From: Mugil cephalus
Taxonomy: Eukaryota > Chordata > Actinopteri > Mugiliformes > Mugilidae
Length of the DNA: 64,000 nucleotides
Assembly: GCF_022458985.1 (NCBI RefSeq)
Contig: NC_061786.1
Location: forward strand, 2,093,501 to 2,157,500
Direction of reading: 5' to 3'
Shown: positions 1-42,900 of the stretch, in pieces
How positions within the stretch are numbered: position 1 is the stretch's first letter
Layout: every line of letters starts with the position of its first letter
The notes under the pieces: model-generated
What the model was told of the DNA's origin: nothing
Seen by the model: the letters and a program-made list of their open reading frames with translations, nothing else
The model's database searches: none
Translations under genes and position numbers: made by a program

Positions 1-30671
<30,671 letters not shown>

Positions 30672-31338
30672 CAGAGGCCCTGCAGGTAGAAGACAGAACA
30701 GAAGTCGTATGGCATAAATAAGAAAATAAAAAAAAATAAAAACAATTAAGAAAGGACAAATGATTCATCTTCTGATGAAGATGAACTAACATATTTTTAT
30801 TTTGATTTACCCTTCAAGTAGAGATACATTAAATCTAACCATGGCAAGGCAAAGGGCAATTCATGCTACTGCAAAATGAGATATGCAGCAATTTTAAGCA
30901 GCTACATTTCTAGGCTCTGCAGTTTTGGTCTTTAACATGACAGGCTATTATTATTGTCACTAATACCCCCTATTATCCAGTTTAGCGGGTAATGGCGTTT
31001 TAAATTGTTAAAATGTGTTGAACCTGCAAAAAGTTTGAACAGAGAAGCTCTCATAAAAGCCTTTGCAGTAGGACATTGCTGGCATTGTGATTTAGGTTTC
31101 AGTAGCAAATGTTGTCGTTTTGAGAAAAGGGGTCATTTCTTAGCTTGAAATCATACAGTAAGGGTTTCTAGTAAGTAAGTTTGGTTTACAGTTGTGTGAT
31201 GTTTGAGCTTTACCATAACTACAGCATAGCTCTGGAGCAGGATCACTTTATACTCTCACAACCTGTCAACTCCATAGGGCCATAGGGCAAACTGGTGAAA
31301 GCATTTGATCCTATGTGCTGGCATTGTTTTGTAACTAC

Positions 31339-31510
31339 TAGTGTTGTCACGATACCAACATTTTGGTATCAGTACCGGTACCAACATGTATTTCGATACT
31401 TTCATACTTTTTCAAATAAAAAGAGAGCACAAAAATGTTATTACTGCCTTTATGTTAATGGAAAATCTTAGAACAAGAACACAATTTTTGAAATAAATAA
31501 AATTAAAAAA
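31339..31510. mobile_element. Terminal fragment of a hAT-like MITE
   Basis: TAGTGTTGTCACGATACCAA followed by alternating GGTATC/GATACC phrases is a widespread fish hAT terminus. The opposite end is not visible. Confidence 0.55.
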
Positions 31511-31599
31511 AATGATTCAAAACACTAGGCCTTTCTTATTGCACTCAAAACAATTTTAGAACAGTGATTAAACATTTGCCACCCCACCTACATTTCTTC

Positions 31600-31860
31600 C
31601 CAGGATGGGAAACAAGACCAACACTTGGGATTGACTGACAAACAAGCATTTAGCAGAAAATGATGAAAAGGTACTCATAAATACAGATGATGAAACAACA
31701 GATGGATGCATACTGGAGCAGGATAATGAGCGCAAACACACCTCAAAGCTTTGAAGAACTACTTGAAGAAGAGCAAAGAATGAGGAGTTTCCACTGTCAT
31801 GGACTTTGCTCCACAGTCACCTGAACTCAACCCCACTGAACATTTCTGAAGCACCTGAGA
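31600..31860 (+). mobile_element. Tc1-like transposase remnant
   Basis: GAGCGCAAACACACCTCAAA, then ATGGACTTTGCTCCACAGTC, then ACCTGAACTCAACCCCACTG translate to the eroded W-x-P-Q-S-P-(D/E)-L-N-P-(I/T)-E-H motif at the DDE C-terminus of Tc1 transposases. No termini found. Confidence 0.6.
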
Positions 31861-33579
31861 ACGGAGGAAAACAAACAAACAAAAAGTACTTTAGGTGTTG
31901 TCTTCATTGTAGCAAACGGGAACAAGTGATGATATTCTGAAATCCTTTCAGATTCTATTTCCGATTCACTATTTAAGCTCTGTACAAAGTTCCAAGATTG
32001 TAGTTGGGATTTTTGGTCTAAGTCAATCAAATACAAACCTTCTCACCATTTATTACTTTAACATGATTTTAAATTCTGCTTAAACCCCCTTCTCCAGTCA
32101 TACTTGTAGTGAGATTTGTAATGAGAATGTGTAACACGTAATGGTCTACTCAGAGTACCAATAAGGTGATGATTGTACAGGTTTGTTTTTTTAAACATAA
32201 AGTCCCTCAAAGTATCTAAAAGCACACACACAAAAAAACGACCCTACAAACATACTGGGGATATGATCTCAGCACTGTCATTAGTAATTCCAAAACTTTT
32301 TCAAATGTTTTGTTCTGACTTCAGTCATTCTTATTAACGCACACAGACTTATATGAAATTTGGATCTATCTGCACACCAGCCTGTTTCATCCAAACACTG
32401 TATGTATGATGCTGATGGTGTCCAAACTAGCATTCACACATGCAGAATGGAAGACCTGAGACGATTCAGTTCTCAGAGTGACCAAAGAGATTGAGTCTTC
32501 AGCTTTGTGGAAGGCAAGGTGCATATGACAAATGCCACACTGCAAGTACTGAGATAGAGCACAGCATTCACATACTGTATTAGAAAGAGTCCTCTTTTGC
32601 TTAAGACCACAAGCATCCAGTTTACTCCAGAAATGTGGGATGGCATTTCCAAAAAGTAAGTAGCAACTGTGCAGTGAAAAGTGAAATGTAGAGTGCATGA
32701 ACCACAGTAGACTGGACTTTTAATCACTAGCTCAAAAAAACTCCTACATTTCCAATTTACAAAATTCTGTATTTGTGAAGTAATTCACAATTAGAAAAGC
32801 ACTGAACTGAAAATGAGGCTCTAAAACTGAGGCATTTCTCAAGAGTTTCTTCTTCTTGTGATAGCTTAATTCGAAGGCCACTCCTCTGGTTTGTAATGAA
32901 AACCTTATTGAATAAATGGTGAGCCAAAACGGAGGTCAATCTGATTCTGATCACTAAGGAATAAAGCAGGATTTGGTTTTGAGCTAACTCCAGTTTATTT
33001 GTGGGACCAAATTAACCAGGGTGCATTCACAAATGTCTTAATTAAACAATATCCTGTTTGTGCAGGCACACTTGTGGTATTTAAATGGAACTTAACACAT
33101 CCTGGACCTCTCCAAAACCCAGTCTTCTATTCGGCATTGACCCAATATAGCTAGGGGCAAGTACGCCGGTAAACTGCAACTCTAAATGCAAGTGGCAGTG
33201 TTAAACTCACAACAATGTTAATACACAACAGACAGCAGTCACAGAAGAAGAAGCAGAAGAAGAACAATAAGAAGCAGAAGCAGGTCGTGTAGGTGCGTTT
33301 GGTGGTGTGGATTCATGGTAAAAAACGTAAACACGCAGACACACACACAATAATGTATAGTATGCTATATGGCGGCTGTGACCTAGAGCACTGGTGTGTG
33401 TGTGTTACACAACGACTGGTTGCGTCTTGGAACAAGCGCGTTCAAGTCGGCAAACAAAATACAACAATGTCACTCTCACACTGAGTCGTTTACCTTTAAA
33501 AATAAGTCTTTACAGAGAACCATAAGCTGCATTAGCACACTGCTCGGCCGGTGGGTGCCTGTATTCCATTTCCACTTAC

Positions 33580-33640
33580 CGGTTTTGTATTTGACCTCTT
33601 CGCGAGTTTCCGACGAGACGGCAAGGAATTGTGGTTAACG
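33580..33640 (-). other. adck1: Probable 5' UTR exon of ADCK1
   Basis: On the minus strand a GC-rich stretch with several CpGs ends in a strong donor (GTAAGT, complement of 33574-33579). The next acceptor on that strand in a recognisable exon is at 30680, eight bases before the ADCK1 ATG, so a non-coding first exon spliced to 30679 fits well. The upstream limit is a guess. Transcript data would settle it. Confidence 0.5.
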
Positions 33641-34264
33641 TAGTACTACCTAAAATGAGAGGTTAAATGTGCGTTCGCTACCAAGACTCCACAATGGTCT
33701 CAGATAGAGATGTCATATTCCTGCTGTTCCTGAATGATGCACAGGCGTGTGGGTTCGTGTACCAAGAGCAAACGTTCTAGACTGATGCCGTTTGTGACAG
33801 ATTTAAACTACGCTTCCTGTCACCGCAATGACGTTTTATTCCACGCGCGTCGCAACTGTTCGTCAAAAAAAAAGGAACAGCAATTTTAAAAAGAACGAAT
33901 AAAAAAAAGACAATTTAACATTATCCTTCCTATCGTTCAACAGTGAGAAAAAAAATATTTAGTAATACAAATTGAATAATTAATGCTGCAAAATTGGTGG
34001 TAGTTTATTTAATAGTTGATTTAATAACAAAACGTTTAGTTGATGGGTGAAGTGATTTTGGGGACACTAAATAAGACTAAATAAGAAGGACGTTCAAGTC
34101 ATGATGACATCATCAAGAACAAGACTCAGGAAGATGTATAACCATTCACACACACTTGCCAATTAAAATCATAAATCAACTGGGATGAAGCCAGAGCACC
34201 CAGAGAAAGCCCATGCAGACTCAAGGAGGACCTGCCTATGACTGATTGGTTGGTTGGTTGGTAG

Positions 34265-34890
34265 GTGGGTATTTCCACATTTTGTCACATTACAACCACA
34301 AATTTAATGTTACCAACTGCCTTCAGAAGTTGCCAGATGAGAGCAACTGCGTGTGATCTAACCTAACCTCAGTACAAAAATGGCCTCAGAGGTCAGTTAA
34401 GAGAATATTGGGAAGCAAACAGCATCATGAAGTCCAAGGAACACACTACACAGGTAAGGGATAATGTTGTGGAGAAGTTTAAAGCAGGGTTATGTGATTT
34501 AAAAACAAAAATAAAAGTTCCAAGCTTTGAACATCTCACTGAGCCCTGTTCAATCAATCCAGAAATGGAAAGAGTATGGTATAATTACAAACCTACCAAG
34601 ACGCAGCCATCCACTTAAACTTACAGGCCAGACAAGGAGAGCACTGATCAGAGATGCAACTAGGAGGCCCATGGTGACTCTGGACGAATGCACACCACTA
34701 TGGCACACCATCCCCACTGTCAAATGCGGTGGTCGCAGCATCCTGCTCTGGGGGTGCTTCTTTTAGCAAGAACAGGGAAGATGGTCAAAGTTGATGAGAA
34801 GATGGACGGAACCAAATACAGGGCAATCTTGTTGGAATCTGCAAAAGACTTGAGACTGGGGTGGAGGTTCACCTTCCAGCAGGACAGGGT
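34265..34890 (+). mobile_element. Internally deleted Tc1-like transposon (copy 1 of an abutting pair)
   Basis: Plus-strand pieces match a fish Tc1 transposase: MKSKEHTTQVRDNVVEKFKAG (N-terminal helix-turn-helix), RALIRDATRRPMVTL, then PTVKCGGRSILLWGCF (the conserved V-x-x-GGG-S-x-x-x-W-G-C-F block) and DGTKYRAILLE. The middle of the catalytic domain is missing between DECTPLWHT and the HTIPTVK block. The right end is cut where the next Tc1 begins. Confidence 0.85.
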
Positions 34891-34897
34891 TGATCGA

Positions 34898-36085
34898 GGA
34901 AATCACATCGTCTGTTTTTTTAAAGAATTTATTTGCAAATTATGGTGGAAAATAAGTATTGGTCAATAACAAAAGTTCATCTCAATACATATTTATATAT
35001 AGCCTTTGTTGGCAATGACAGAGATCAAACATTTTTCTTCACAGGTTTTTCACACACTGTTGCTGGTATTTTGGCCCATTCCTCCATGCAGATCCCCTCT
35101 AGAGCAGTGATGTTTTGGGGCTGTCGCTGGGCAACACAGACTTTCAACTCCCTCCAAAGATCTGGTTGAGATCTGTAGAGACTGGCTAGGCCACTCCAGG
35201 ACCTTGAAATGCTTCTTACGAGGGCACTCCTTCGTTGCCCGGGCAGTGTGTTTGGGATCATTGTGCATGCTGAAAGACCCAGCCACCATTCATCTTTAAT
35301 GCCCTTGCTGATAGAAGGAGGTTTTCACTCAAAATCTCAAAATACGTGGTCCCATTCATTCTTTCCTTTACACGTATTAGTCGTCCTGGTCCCTTTGCAG
35401 AAAAACTGCCCCAAAGCATGATGTTTCCACCCCCATGCTTCACAGTAGGTATGCAACTCAGCATTCTTTCTCCTCCAAACATAACAAGTTGAGTTTTTAC
35501 CAAAAAAGTTCTATTTTGGTTTCATCTGACCATATTACATTCTCCCAGTCCTCTTCTGGATCATCCAAATGCTCTCTAGAAAACTTCAGACGGGCCTGGA
35601 CATGTACTGGCTTAAGCAGGGAGACACGGCTGGCACTGCAGGATTTGAGTTCCTGGTGGCGTATGTTACTGATGATAGCCTTGTTACATTGGTCCCAGGT
35701 CTCTGCAGGTCATTCACTAGGTCCCCTAGTGTGGTTCTGGGATTTTTGCTCATCGTTCTTGTGATCATTTTGAACCCAGAGGGTGAGATCTTGCGTGGAG
35801 CCCCAGAGCGAGGGAGATTGTCTGTGGTCTTGCATGTCTTCCATTTTCTAATAATTGCTCCCACGGTTGATTTCTTCACACCAAGCTGCTGACCTATTGC
35901 AGATTCAGTCTTTCCAGCCTGGTGCAGGTCTATAATTTTGTTTCTGGTGTCCTTTGATAGCTCTTTCATCTTGGCCATAGTGGCGTTTGGAGTGTGACTG
36001 TTTTAGGTTGTGGACAGGTGTCTTTTATACTGATAATGAGTTCAAACAGGTGCCATTAATACAGGTAATGAGGGGAGGACAGAGT
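34898..36085 (-). mobile_element. Near-complete but inactive Tc1-like transposon
   Basis: Minus strand. The transposase starts at 35978 with [20 protein letters not shown] and continues with [20 protein letters not shown] (paired-like helix-turn-helix) and [20 protein letters not shown]. Further down are [36 protein letters not shown] and [15 protein letters not shown] (D of the DDE triad). The left end AATTTATTTGCAAATTATGG, GGAAAATAAGTATTGG is the subterminal repeat of this family; the right-hand terminus is truncated near 36,085. The frame is broken several times. Not a host gene. Confidence 0.92.
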
Positions 36086-36284
36086 AGGTTTATTATGAGG
36101 TTTATTCATGCTTATGATCCATTTGTTACCCCGCTTCTAACATCAGTTTTACGAACAAAATCTTCACTTGCAGGAGCCACAACCACTTGAATAAGCTTGT
36201 TGACTCCTGTTGCAGCTACAATCTATCGTTACTATGTTGTATTAACCTGGAGAAAAAAGACCAAGTGGTGAATGAAATACTGCA

Positions 36285-36290
36285 TTTATT
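36285..36290 (-). terminator. slirp: Probable SLIRP polyadenylation signal
   Basis: AATAAA on the minus strand, 180 bp past the SLIRP stop codon and before any other recognised exon. Confidence 0.5.
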
Positions 36291-36469
36291 GTCTTATACT
36301 GTAAATCAGGGAATGATGTGTCATAAATCTTACATGTGAGCATCCATCTACTATGTATTGTTGGTGACAGAATGGTTACATGAAATACAGCACTATTAGG
36401 CATTTCAAAAAAGAATAGTCTTTACATCAGTTCATCTCTGTCTCATGGACACAACAGAACCACACTAGT

Positions 36470-36578
36470 TCATTCATATTCACTCTCTTTGTCTGTCTTC
36501 TGCTCTGAAAATGGAGGCCTGTTCCTCTGCACGTGGAGCTGAAAAAGAATCACAAGATATAACATATATTTATATGTG

Positions 36579-36618
<40 letters not shown>

Positions 36619-39600
36619 ACAGTATCTTCATCTTCTTCCTCATGTCATACTGATAGACTGTTAAGTTTAATTACAAAAAGAATGCCTTTTAGCCAGTGTT
36701 TTATTAGCAGACATGATAACATTTGCTCTGTGGAGCATTGATAAAACCTGTTAAAAATGATTAATTAAGCATGTGGGGTGAATTTGATAACATATTATTT
36801 CTATATACCAATTGGTGAACACTGAAACCAACCAAGCAGTAGATGATGTGATGGGGCCTTCTGACGCCTTTTTATTCAAATCATGTACTTTTTCAAAGCA
36901 ATTTGAGCAATTTGTAGCTTAGCTTGAAAACCCGTAGCCCTGTTGTTGAGTATAAACAACCAGGGGCCTCCTGTGCGTGAATTTCCTCTAGAAACATGGC
37001 ATACACACAAATCCAGATGTATGAATATGTTTGTAAACATGACTCCCAGCACATTTCCTTTGTATCCCAATCAACATGGAAATGAGCGCAAATGTTAGAT
37101 CCCGCAACCCTCCCTCTCCACACTTAAATAGGCAAATCATATTTAAATGGGCCCTGCACCTGAGATTCCCCTCTCTGCATGTTCAGACATTTAAAACAAA
37201 AGAATGAGTAGGACAGGGAAAAAAGAACATCACAGAGAGAGAATTGGAGATGCTACTCACTAAAGTGGAGGTGGTCAAAAATGTAGTCCTATTCACAAGG
37301 GATTAGTTTTATCTGGGGTGCCCTTTGATTCAGATATTACCCCCTACATCTGTGTTTCATGGTGCAATCATACAGGATAAACAAACTGTGTTTTACTCTA
37401 ATGTACTTACAATAGTTATGTCTCTACTGTTTTCTGTGGCACTCCACTGCAAGTCAGAGGTCAATTTACACTATCTGACTTTAGTTACTTTGATGGTGGT
37501 TGGTTGATTTAATGGTTGATTTAATTCAATCCGTCTAAACCTGTGAATAGTTCAGCTATATCTCGACTTTCTCCACTCTAATATCTGTATCTCAAAATTT
37601 TGAATTATAGCATATCCTTCAGAATTTTTAAGTAACAGGAGGCAGGAACAGGAGGCAGTAACCAATTTAAACATGTCAGCATATCAAAGCGGATATCAAA
37701 GACTATCAAAGATTATGTCACCAAAGGATCAACAGCTGTAGAAAGGTGCGTACGCCAGCCATGAAGGTTTCCACGATCATTTCACATTTGATATATTTGA
37801 GCTTTCCCATGAAAAAGAACATACGCTACATTCTGAGCGTGTTTTATGGTTGTATGTTTTAATTAAACTGGAGCAATTCAGACACCAGAATCAAAAAAAC
37901 ACGGCTAGACAAACATAAGTTTACCTTTGCTCCCTCCAGCATATGAGGGTCTTTCTGAAGGGCATTATTCAACCCTTCCTCTGTTGCAAAGTAAACCCAG
38001 CAAAAGCCTCTGTGGAAACCTGTTTCTTTATCCTGGTAAGACACAAAGAACACAGTCAAATACACACATTGAGAAAGATTTTGACAAGAATAGAACGTTA
38101 TTAAATGTAGAAGACTATAGACAGAAGCAATAAACAACATAGTTAATTGCATTATTGAGTAATCCTGATACTGTGATACTTACAAACGGTAAACGACACT
38201 TCTTCACTGAGCCAAACTGACTGAAATACTCCCTCATCTCCTCTGAAAAACAAATAAAGCATGTTATGTTCTCTGCCTAATTTGTGACTAAACAAATAAT
38301 TTTACACAGTTGTCTAGTCAGTTTCAATAAAACTGAATGACTGAGAACATTCACAGACATATGACAGATTCAGTCATTTCAACTGCTTATTACTAACAAG
38401 TTAACAAGTAATTTAACCCCATTTCTTAAACAACCATGTGGAAAGACACATCCCTTGGTTGTGGAAAATATGTTAGTCTGTTTGAGAAGGGTTCAAATCA
38501 TTGGCATGCATCAAGCAGAGAAAACATCTAAGGAGATTGAAGCAGAAACTACTAAAATTGGATTAAGAACTATCCAACGCATTACTAAAAAACTGTAAGG
38601 ATAGTGGGGAACCATTGTGTTCAAGGATGAAATGTGGTCGGAAAAAAATTGTGATCGGCGATCAATTAATCGTTTGGATAAATCAGATGGGAGAAAAACA
38701 ACAGTAGAACTCATGGCTGTTCAGGTTATTCCATCAATGGATTTTTTTTCTTCCTTGACGGCACAGGCATATTCGAAGATGACAATTCCAGGAGTCTTGG
38801 GGCTTAAATAATGAATGAGTGGTTCTAGGAAAATGAGACATCATTTTCACACATGGATTGGCCACCACAGACTACAGACATTAACCCCATTGAGAATCTT
38901 TGGGATGTGCTGAGAAGGCTTTGAGCATCAGGTCAGGTCAGGCTCCTCCATCATCAATACAAGATAATGGTGAAAAATAAATGCAACGCAAGACGGAAAT
39001 AAATCTTGTGACATCGCAGAAGCTTCTTATGGGAACATTGCCATAGAGAATGCTGCTGTAATCAAAGCAAAAGGAGGTCCATCGAAATTAGCGATTTAAA
39101 AAAAAAAAAAAAAAAAATTAAACAGGCAGTGAATACACCTATAACCTCGCCCTGAGGGTCCGTCCCTGCTTTAAGGTGTATTAGAATTGCACCCAAATTT
39201 ATAGAGGTTAAGTTATAGGACTAAATTCATGTTCAAACTGTCTGTTTTAAGGCTATAACTGACAGCCACATGTCCAAGCAATATGAACGACACCATTCAA
39301 ATTACCCACAAAGCCCAATAAACACGTTACTAAAGGAGGCCGAATACAAATTAAATATTGAAAATGACAAGAATGTAGTGTTTACTGCGGATCTGTTAGC
39401 CTGCATGCATGAGTGTTCTCTGAATGACATTATTTCTCCATCACGCGTTACATGCAGAGGCTGTGCTTACCTTCAAGAAGGGTACTACTATAAATGTCAC
39501 GTCAAACATTTCTCTGCTGATATTAATGTTTATATTAATAGAAATAACAATATGAAGCGTGTGGACTTACTAGTAGCTACAGTCCATGGTATTTTAGACA

Positions 39601-39637
39601 CGAAGGCTTCGAAAACCTTCTTAGTCGCCGCCGCCAT
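36470..39637 (-). CDS. slirp: SLIRP, SRA stem-loop-interacting RNA-binding protein (mitochondrial RRM protein)
   Basis: Four coding exons on the minus strand: 39637-39571, 38242-38184, 38032-37925 and 36538-36470. Phases match and junctions are GT-AG; total 303 nt, 100 residues against 109 in human. The product starts [20 protein letters not shown], continues [40 protein letters not shown] and [16 protein letters not shown], and ends [22 protein letters not shown]. It is a single RRM: FVSKIP is the RNP2-like strand and RGFCWVYF (residues 50-57) is RNP1. Family knowledge: SLIRP partners LRPPRC in mitochondria to stabilise mRNAs and was first described as a nuclear receptor co-repressor. The basic N-terminus fits mitochondrial import. 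It is divergently paired with ALKBH1 and sits upstream of, and on the same strand as, ADCK1. Confidence 0.95.
36580..36616. repeat. (AC)n microsatellite in the last SLIRP intron
   Basis: About 18 AC units starting 42 bp upstream of the SLIRP terminal exon (minus-strand sense), just outside its acceptor tract. Confidence 0.95.
36955..37860 (+). mobile_element. PIF/Harbinger relic with start of its Myb-like gene
   Basis: The left part has the AGGGGCCTCCTGTGCGTGAA and TACACACAAATCCAGATGTA phrases of fish Harbinger ends. At 37,205 the text translates to MSRTGK followed in another frame by a [20 protein letters not shown]-like string, which resembles the N-terminus of the Harbinger Myb/SANT protein. 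The right part (GGTGCGTACGCCAGCC near 37,745, ACATACGCTACATTCTGAGC near 37,820) resembles the opposite terminus. The nuclease gene is absent. Lies inside a SLIRP intron. Confidence 0.6.
38480..39075 (+). mobile_element. Internally deleted Tc1-like transposon in the first SLIRP intron
   Basis: GGCATGCATCAAGCAGAGAA, ACTATCCAACGCATTACTAA and GAAATGTGGTCGGAAAAAAA match the N-terminal half of a well-known fish Tc1 transposase. TGGATTGGCCACCACAGACT and ATTGAGAATCTTTGGGATGT match its C-terminal half. The centre, about half a kilobase in intact copies, is gone at the point where ACTCATGGCTGTTCAGGTTA joins the two halves. Confidence 0.85.
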
Positions 39638-39926
39638 GTTTCGTCCTTGGGTAAGCAAGCCATGACCTATGACGTAAAAACCATGTGACTGAAAAATATA
39701 TATATTTTTTTATATATATTTATAAATTTATTTATACATCGTGTTAAAAGGTAACTTTTGTTCAAACGGAAATTTAAGCCCAATATCGGCGCCGCCTCTT
39801 ATATTCCCTAAGTTTGTGTGGATTCAGACGGTTGGGGACCATACCATTGACTGTATACCGTTATCCTAGGACCAGACTCACTGGTTGGGACCCGGAAGAG
39901 GTTTGAGTTGAAAGGTCAGTGACGTC
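39638..39926. promoter_or_regulatory. Bidirectional SLIRP / ALKBH1 promoter
   Basis: Only 289 bp separate the two start codons. A perfect palindromic cAMP-response element TGACGTCA (39920-39927) overlaps the ALKBH1 ATG, and a second half-site-like TGACGTAA lies near 39,670. Both start codons sit in YY1-like contexts (CCAAGATGGCAGCC for ALKBH1, AACATGGCGGCGGC for SLIRP), typical of TATA-less housekeeping promoters. An ETS-like CCGGAAG lies at about 39,893. A (TA)-rich segment divides the region. Motif calls are by eye. Confidence 0.7.
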
Positions 39927-42900
39927 ATGGCCAAGATGGCAGCCTCCATAGTAGAAAGTGGAGAAGATGCATTTCGAAAAATATTCAAGTTTTACAAGAG
40001 AAGGAACCCTCCCCCGGATTTCAGTGATGTCGTTGACTTTTCTAAAAATGCACCAAGTGATAAGGTGAGGAGAAACGTCTTGTCTGGGAGGGAGAATAAA
40101 GAAGTTTGAGAATGAAGCAAAGTCAAGACTTAAGAGAGACAAAAGCACTTATTGATATTTAGTGAAATATTTTGAAAATGACTCATGTCTGCCACAGTGG
40201 TTGTATTGAGTTGTGCTAATGTTATTGTTCTGTTATTGAATTTCACTCAAGAATGTATGTCTGTGTTTGTGTCAAATGGTTAGGTAGTTCCAGCTAAGTT
40301 GGACGCTTCTACCATGAGCGATGTGGAGGCTGCCAGGGTGGGATTACAGCCTGTTAGAGCGTGGAGAGCCTTCGGCTTGCAGGGCTACCCAGGTAAAATA
40401 TGTGACAGAAAAAAATGTACATAACATTTTTCAAAATTCTGACGGTACCACGGTATATTATGGTATTTTTTTCAGGCATGATTACATGTTTGCAAAGTGT
40501 TCTGAAATGAAACCGGGGGATATTCACAGTGCAGGGATTAAAAAAAAAGAATTAAGTGTTATCAAGATATTTCCTCATTTTGTGTTTCGGTCTCCCATCA
40601 TTCACTTGGGTTGAGATGTAACGACTGAAGTCTCGTACAGTTTTTTTTTTTTTTTTTTTTTACAATCAATTCACTGAACCCTGTTTTTTTATACCACTTG
40701 TACATAATGGGACCACATTCTGTTTCTGTGACTAACTACTGTACTTTTTATTGTGAATTATCAAGGATTCATCTTTATTTCCAATCCTTTCCTGCGGGGC
40801 TCCCAACCCTACTGGGTCAGACAGTGTCTGAAGACTTACCCCCAGAAACCAAACATCTGCAACCTGGACATGCACATGTCTCCCTCTGACACCCAGGACA
40901 TCTGGGGCAAGAGTGAACATAGCCTCAGGTGAGATTTTATTCTTTATTAAGGGTGATGATGATGTAATTTGCATACCAGATCTGAGTAAATGAGCAAAAA
41001 AACACAACCAAGGCAGATGGTTGCTTTGCAGTGTACAAATAAGCAGGTATCATGCTTATTTGTGGCACGTGTAAAAATGCTAAGAAGACCAAGATGACTT
41101 TCTTTTTGCATCTTGACTGCTGTGTACAGTGCGGTGGAGGAGAATCTGACCAGTTTCACAAAATTTACCCTGGAATAAATAAAGAATCTATCAGATGATG
41201 TGCTGTATGAAGCAGAAAGGTCATCCAGACCTCACTCAGTGTAGACAAAGTAACCACCCCCTGCACTTAATAAGTACAGGTTCTACTGCAGGGGCAACTG
41301 TCTGCTTACGATAACCAGAGACCAGTGTCTCATGTTGCTGTGTTAGAATTCTGGCCCACTCCTCTTTGAAGATCTGCATTACCACAGCCATACCCTCACA
41401 AGTCCACTCTTTGACGAAACCACTTCAGAACCATTAATTCTTTTTCAGACTTTCAGTGGTACTTTGTTTGGGATCATTGTCTTGCCTGTCAGAATGAAAC
41501 CTCTCAACACTTATTGCTATTATCATTTAACGATTGAATTTTGTGTTTATTTCACTTGATAGTAATTAACAAACCTGATGAATTACCTCAGGGGATGTCA
41601 TTGGGCCTGAGCTTTTATAGTTTGAATATGAGGGTGTGTGGGTGTGACAGGGGTGTGGAAGTACTATTTTGTAGTGAATGTAATGACCCCATTGCCCTGA
41701 TGCCAGCATCTACAATTGTGCTGTCTTTCATCCCATCTGCAGAGTTCCTCCTTCTGGCAAGAGAGAACCAAAGACTTTACTGGAGAGGCTGCGTTGGGTC
41801 ACTCTGGGATATCATTACAATTGGGATACTAAAGTAAGCAACACACATCCTGCTTTTCTCAGAGGATCCAGTATGTAGTACATGCATCATCAGCATAAGT
41901 CACATAAGTCAAATCGGATATTAGTACTACAATTTTGTAGTCTTAAAAGCTTGGAAAATCCATCGTTCCCTACGTTTTTTTTAGGTTAAACACCACAGCC
42001 ATTTACAGCGGTGACATGTCATGTACCGCACAGTCCCTGCTCTGTGGTAGTTATAACATCAGTACATAAAGTGAAATTTAGTTCCAGAAACTTTGAGTTG
42101 TTAAAATTGTGCTATTGTACTACTGACCAAGGGAACCATATCATCCTAAGTTCTTCTGGCCATAGCTTTGGTGCATCTCTTGCTCATTTGGATTTGTTAT
42201 CTCTACAGCCTCAGTTGAGACATGAAATATTCCAAAATATGGAACCTTAACAGTTAGAATATTTGAAACAATTCTTTAAGAAGAAAATAGGAAAATAATA
42301 AAAAAAATGTCAAATAAATAGACACCTTCAAAGTTATTCTTATCCTTTATGATGCTGCCGACTGTTATAATACACAAATTATTAATTATAATTTTGAGTC
42401 ATAGTGTAATTTGAATGGACTTCTAGTTGTCCATGAACAAGGTTGTAAAAGCATGTTAAATGTTGAAAAGTATGTTGTTTAACATAGCCCGATGTGACGT
42501 CTGACTTTAAACTGTGCTTAAATTGTACTTTTTGTTTCTGCGTTCACAGACTTACTCTGCCAGCAACTGCACTCCTTTCCCATCCGATCTCCACTTGCTG
42601 TCCTCCCAAATAACAGCTGCCTGTGGGTTCCCAGGGTTCAACTCGGAGGCTGGAATCCTCAACTACTACCGATCAGATTCGTCTCTAGGAATCCACGTGG
42701 ATGAATCAGAACTCGATCACTCTCGACCACTGCTTTCATTCAGGTGAGAAGGGTGAATAGTCTTAAAGTTAATACTGCATGGAGGAAGGCTGTACAGCTC
42801 TTATTTTGTTTTGATGTTTTTTGTTGTTGTTGCACCATGGGGTAATGCTGTTGGGATTTTGAGTTCTTGGGGGAAAAAACAACCTCACTGTATACCCTGT

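Larger units (their letters stand above)
30680..33579. other. ADCK1 first intron
   Basis: About 2.9 kb. Contains a hAT-like terminal repeat fragment (31,339-31,510), a Tc1-like remnant (31,600-31,860), and otherwise AT-rich sequence in which I see no exon. Confidence 0.5.

Noticed and set aside
35586-35978. A 130-codon host gene with a helix-turn-helix domain
   Set aside because: It is the N-terminal part of a Tc1-like transposase with eroded continuation; no host splicing pattern or domesticated form is evident.
39270-39665. A plus-strand 131-codon frame opposite the SLIRP first exon
   Set aside because: It runs antisense to the SLIRP start and through its intron, with no family resemblance.
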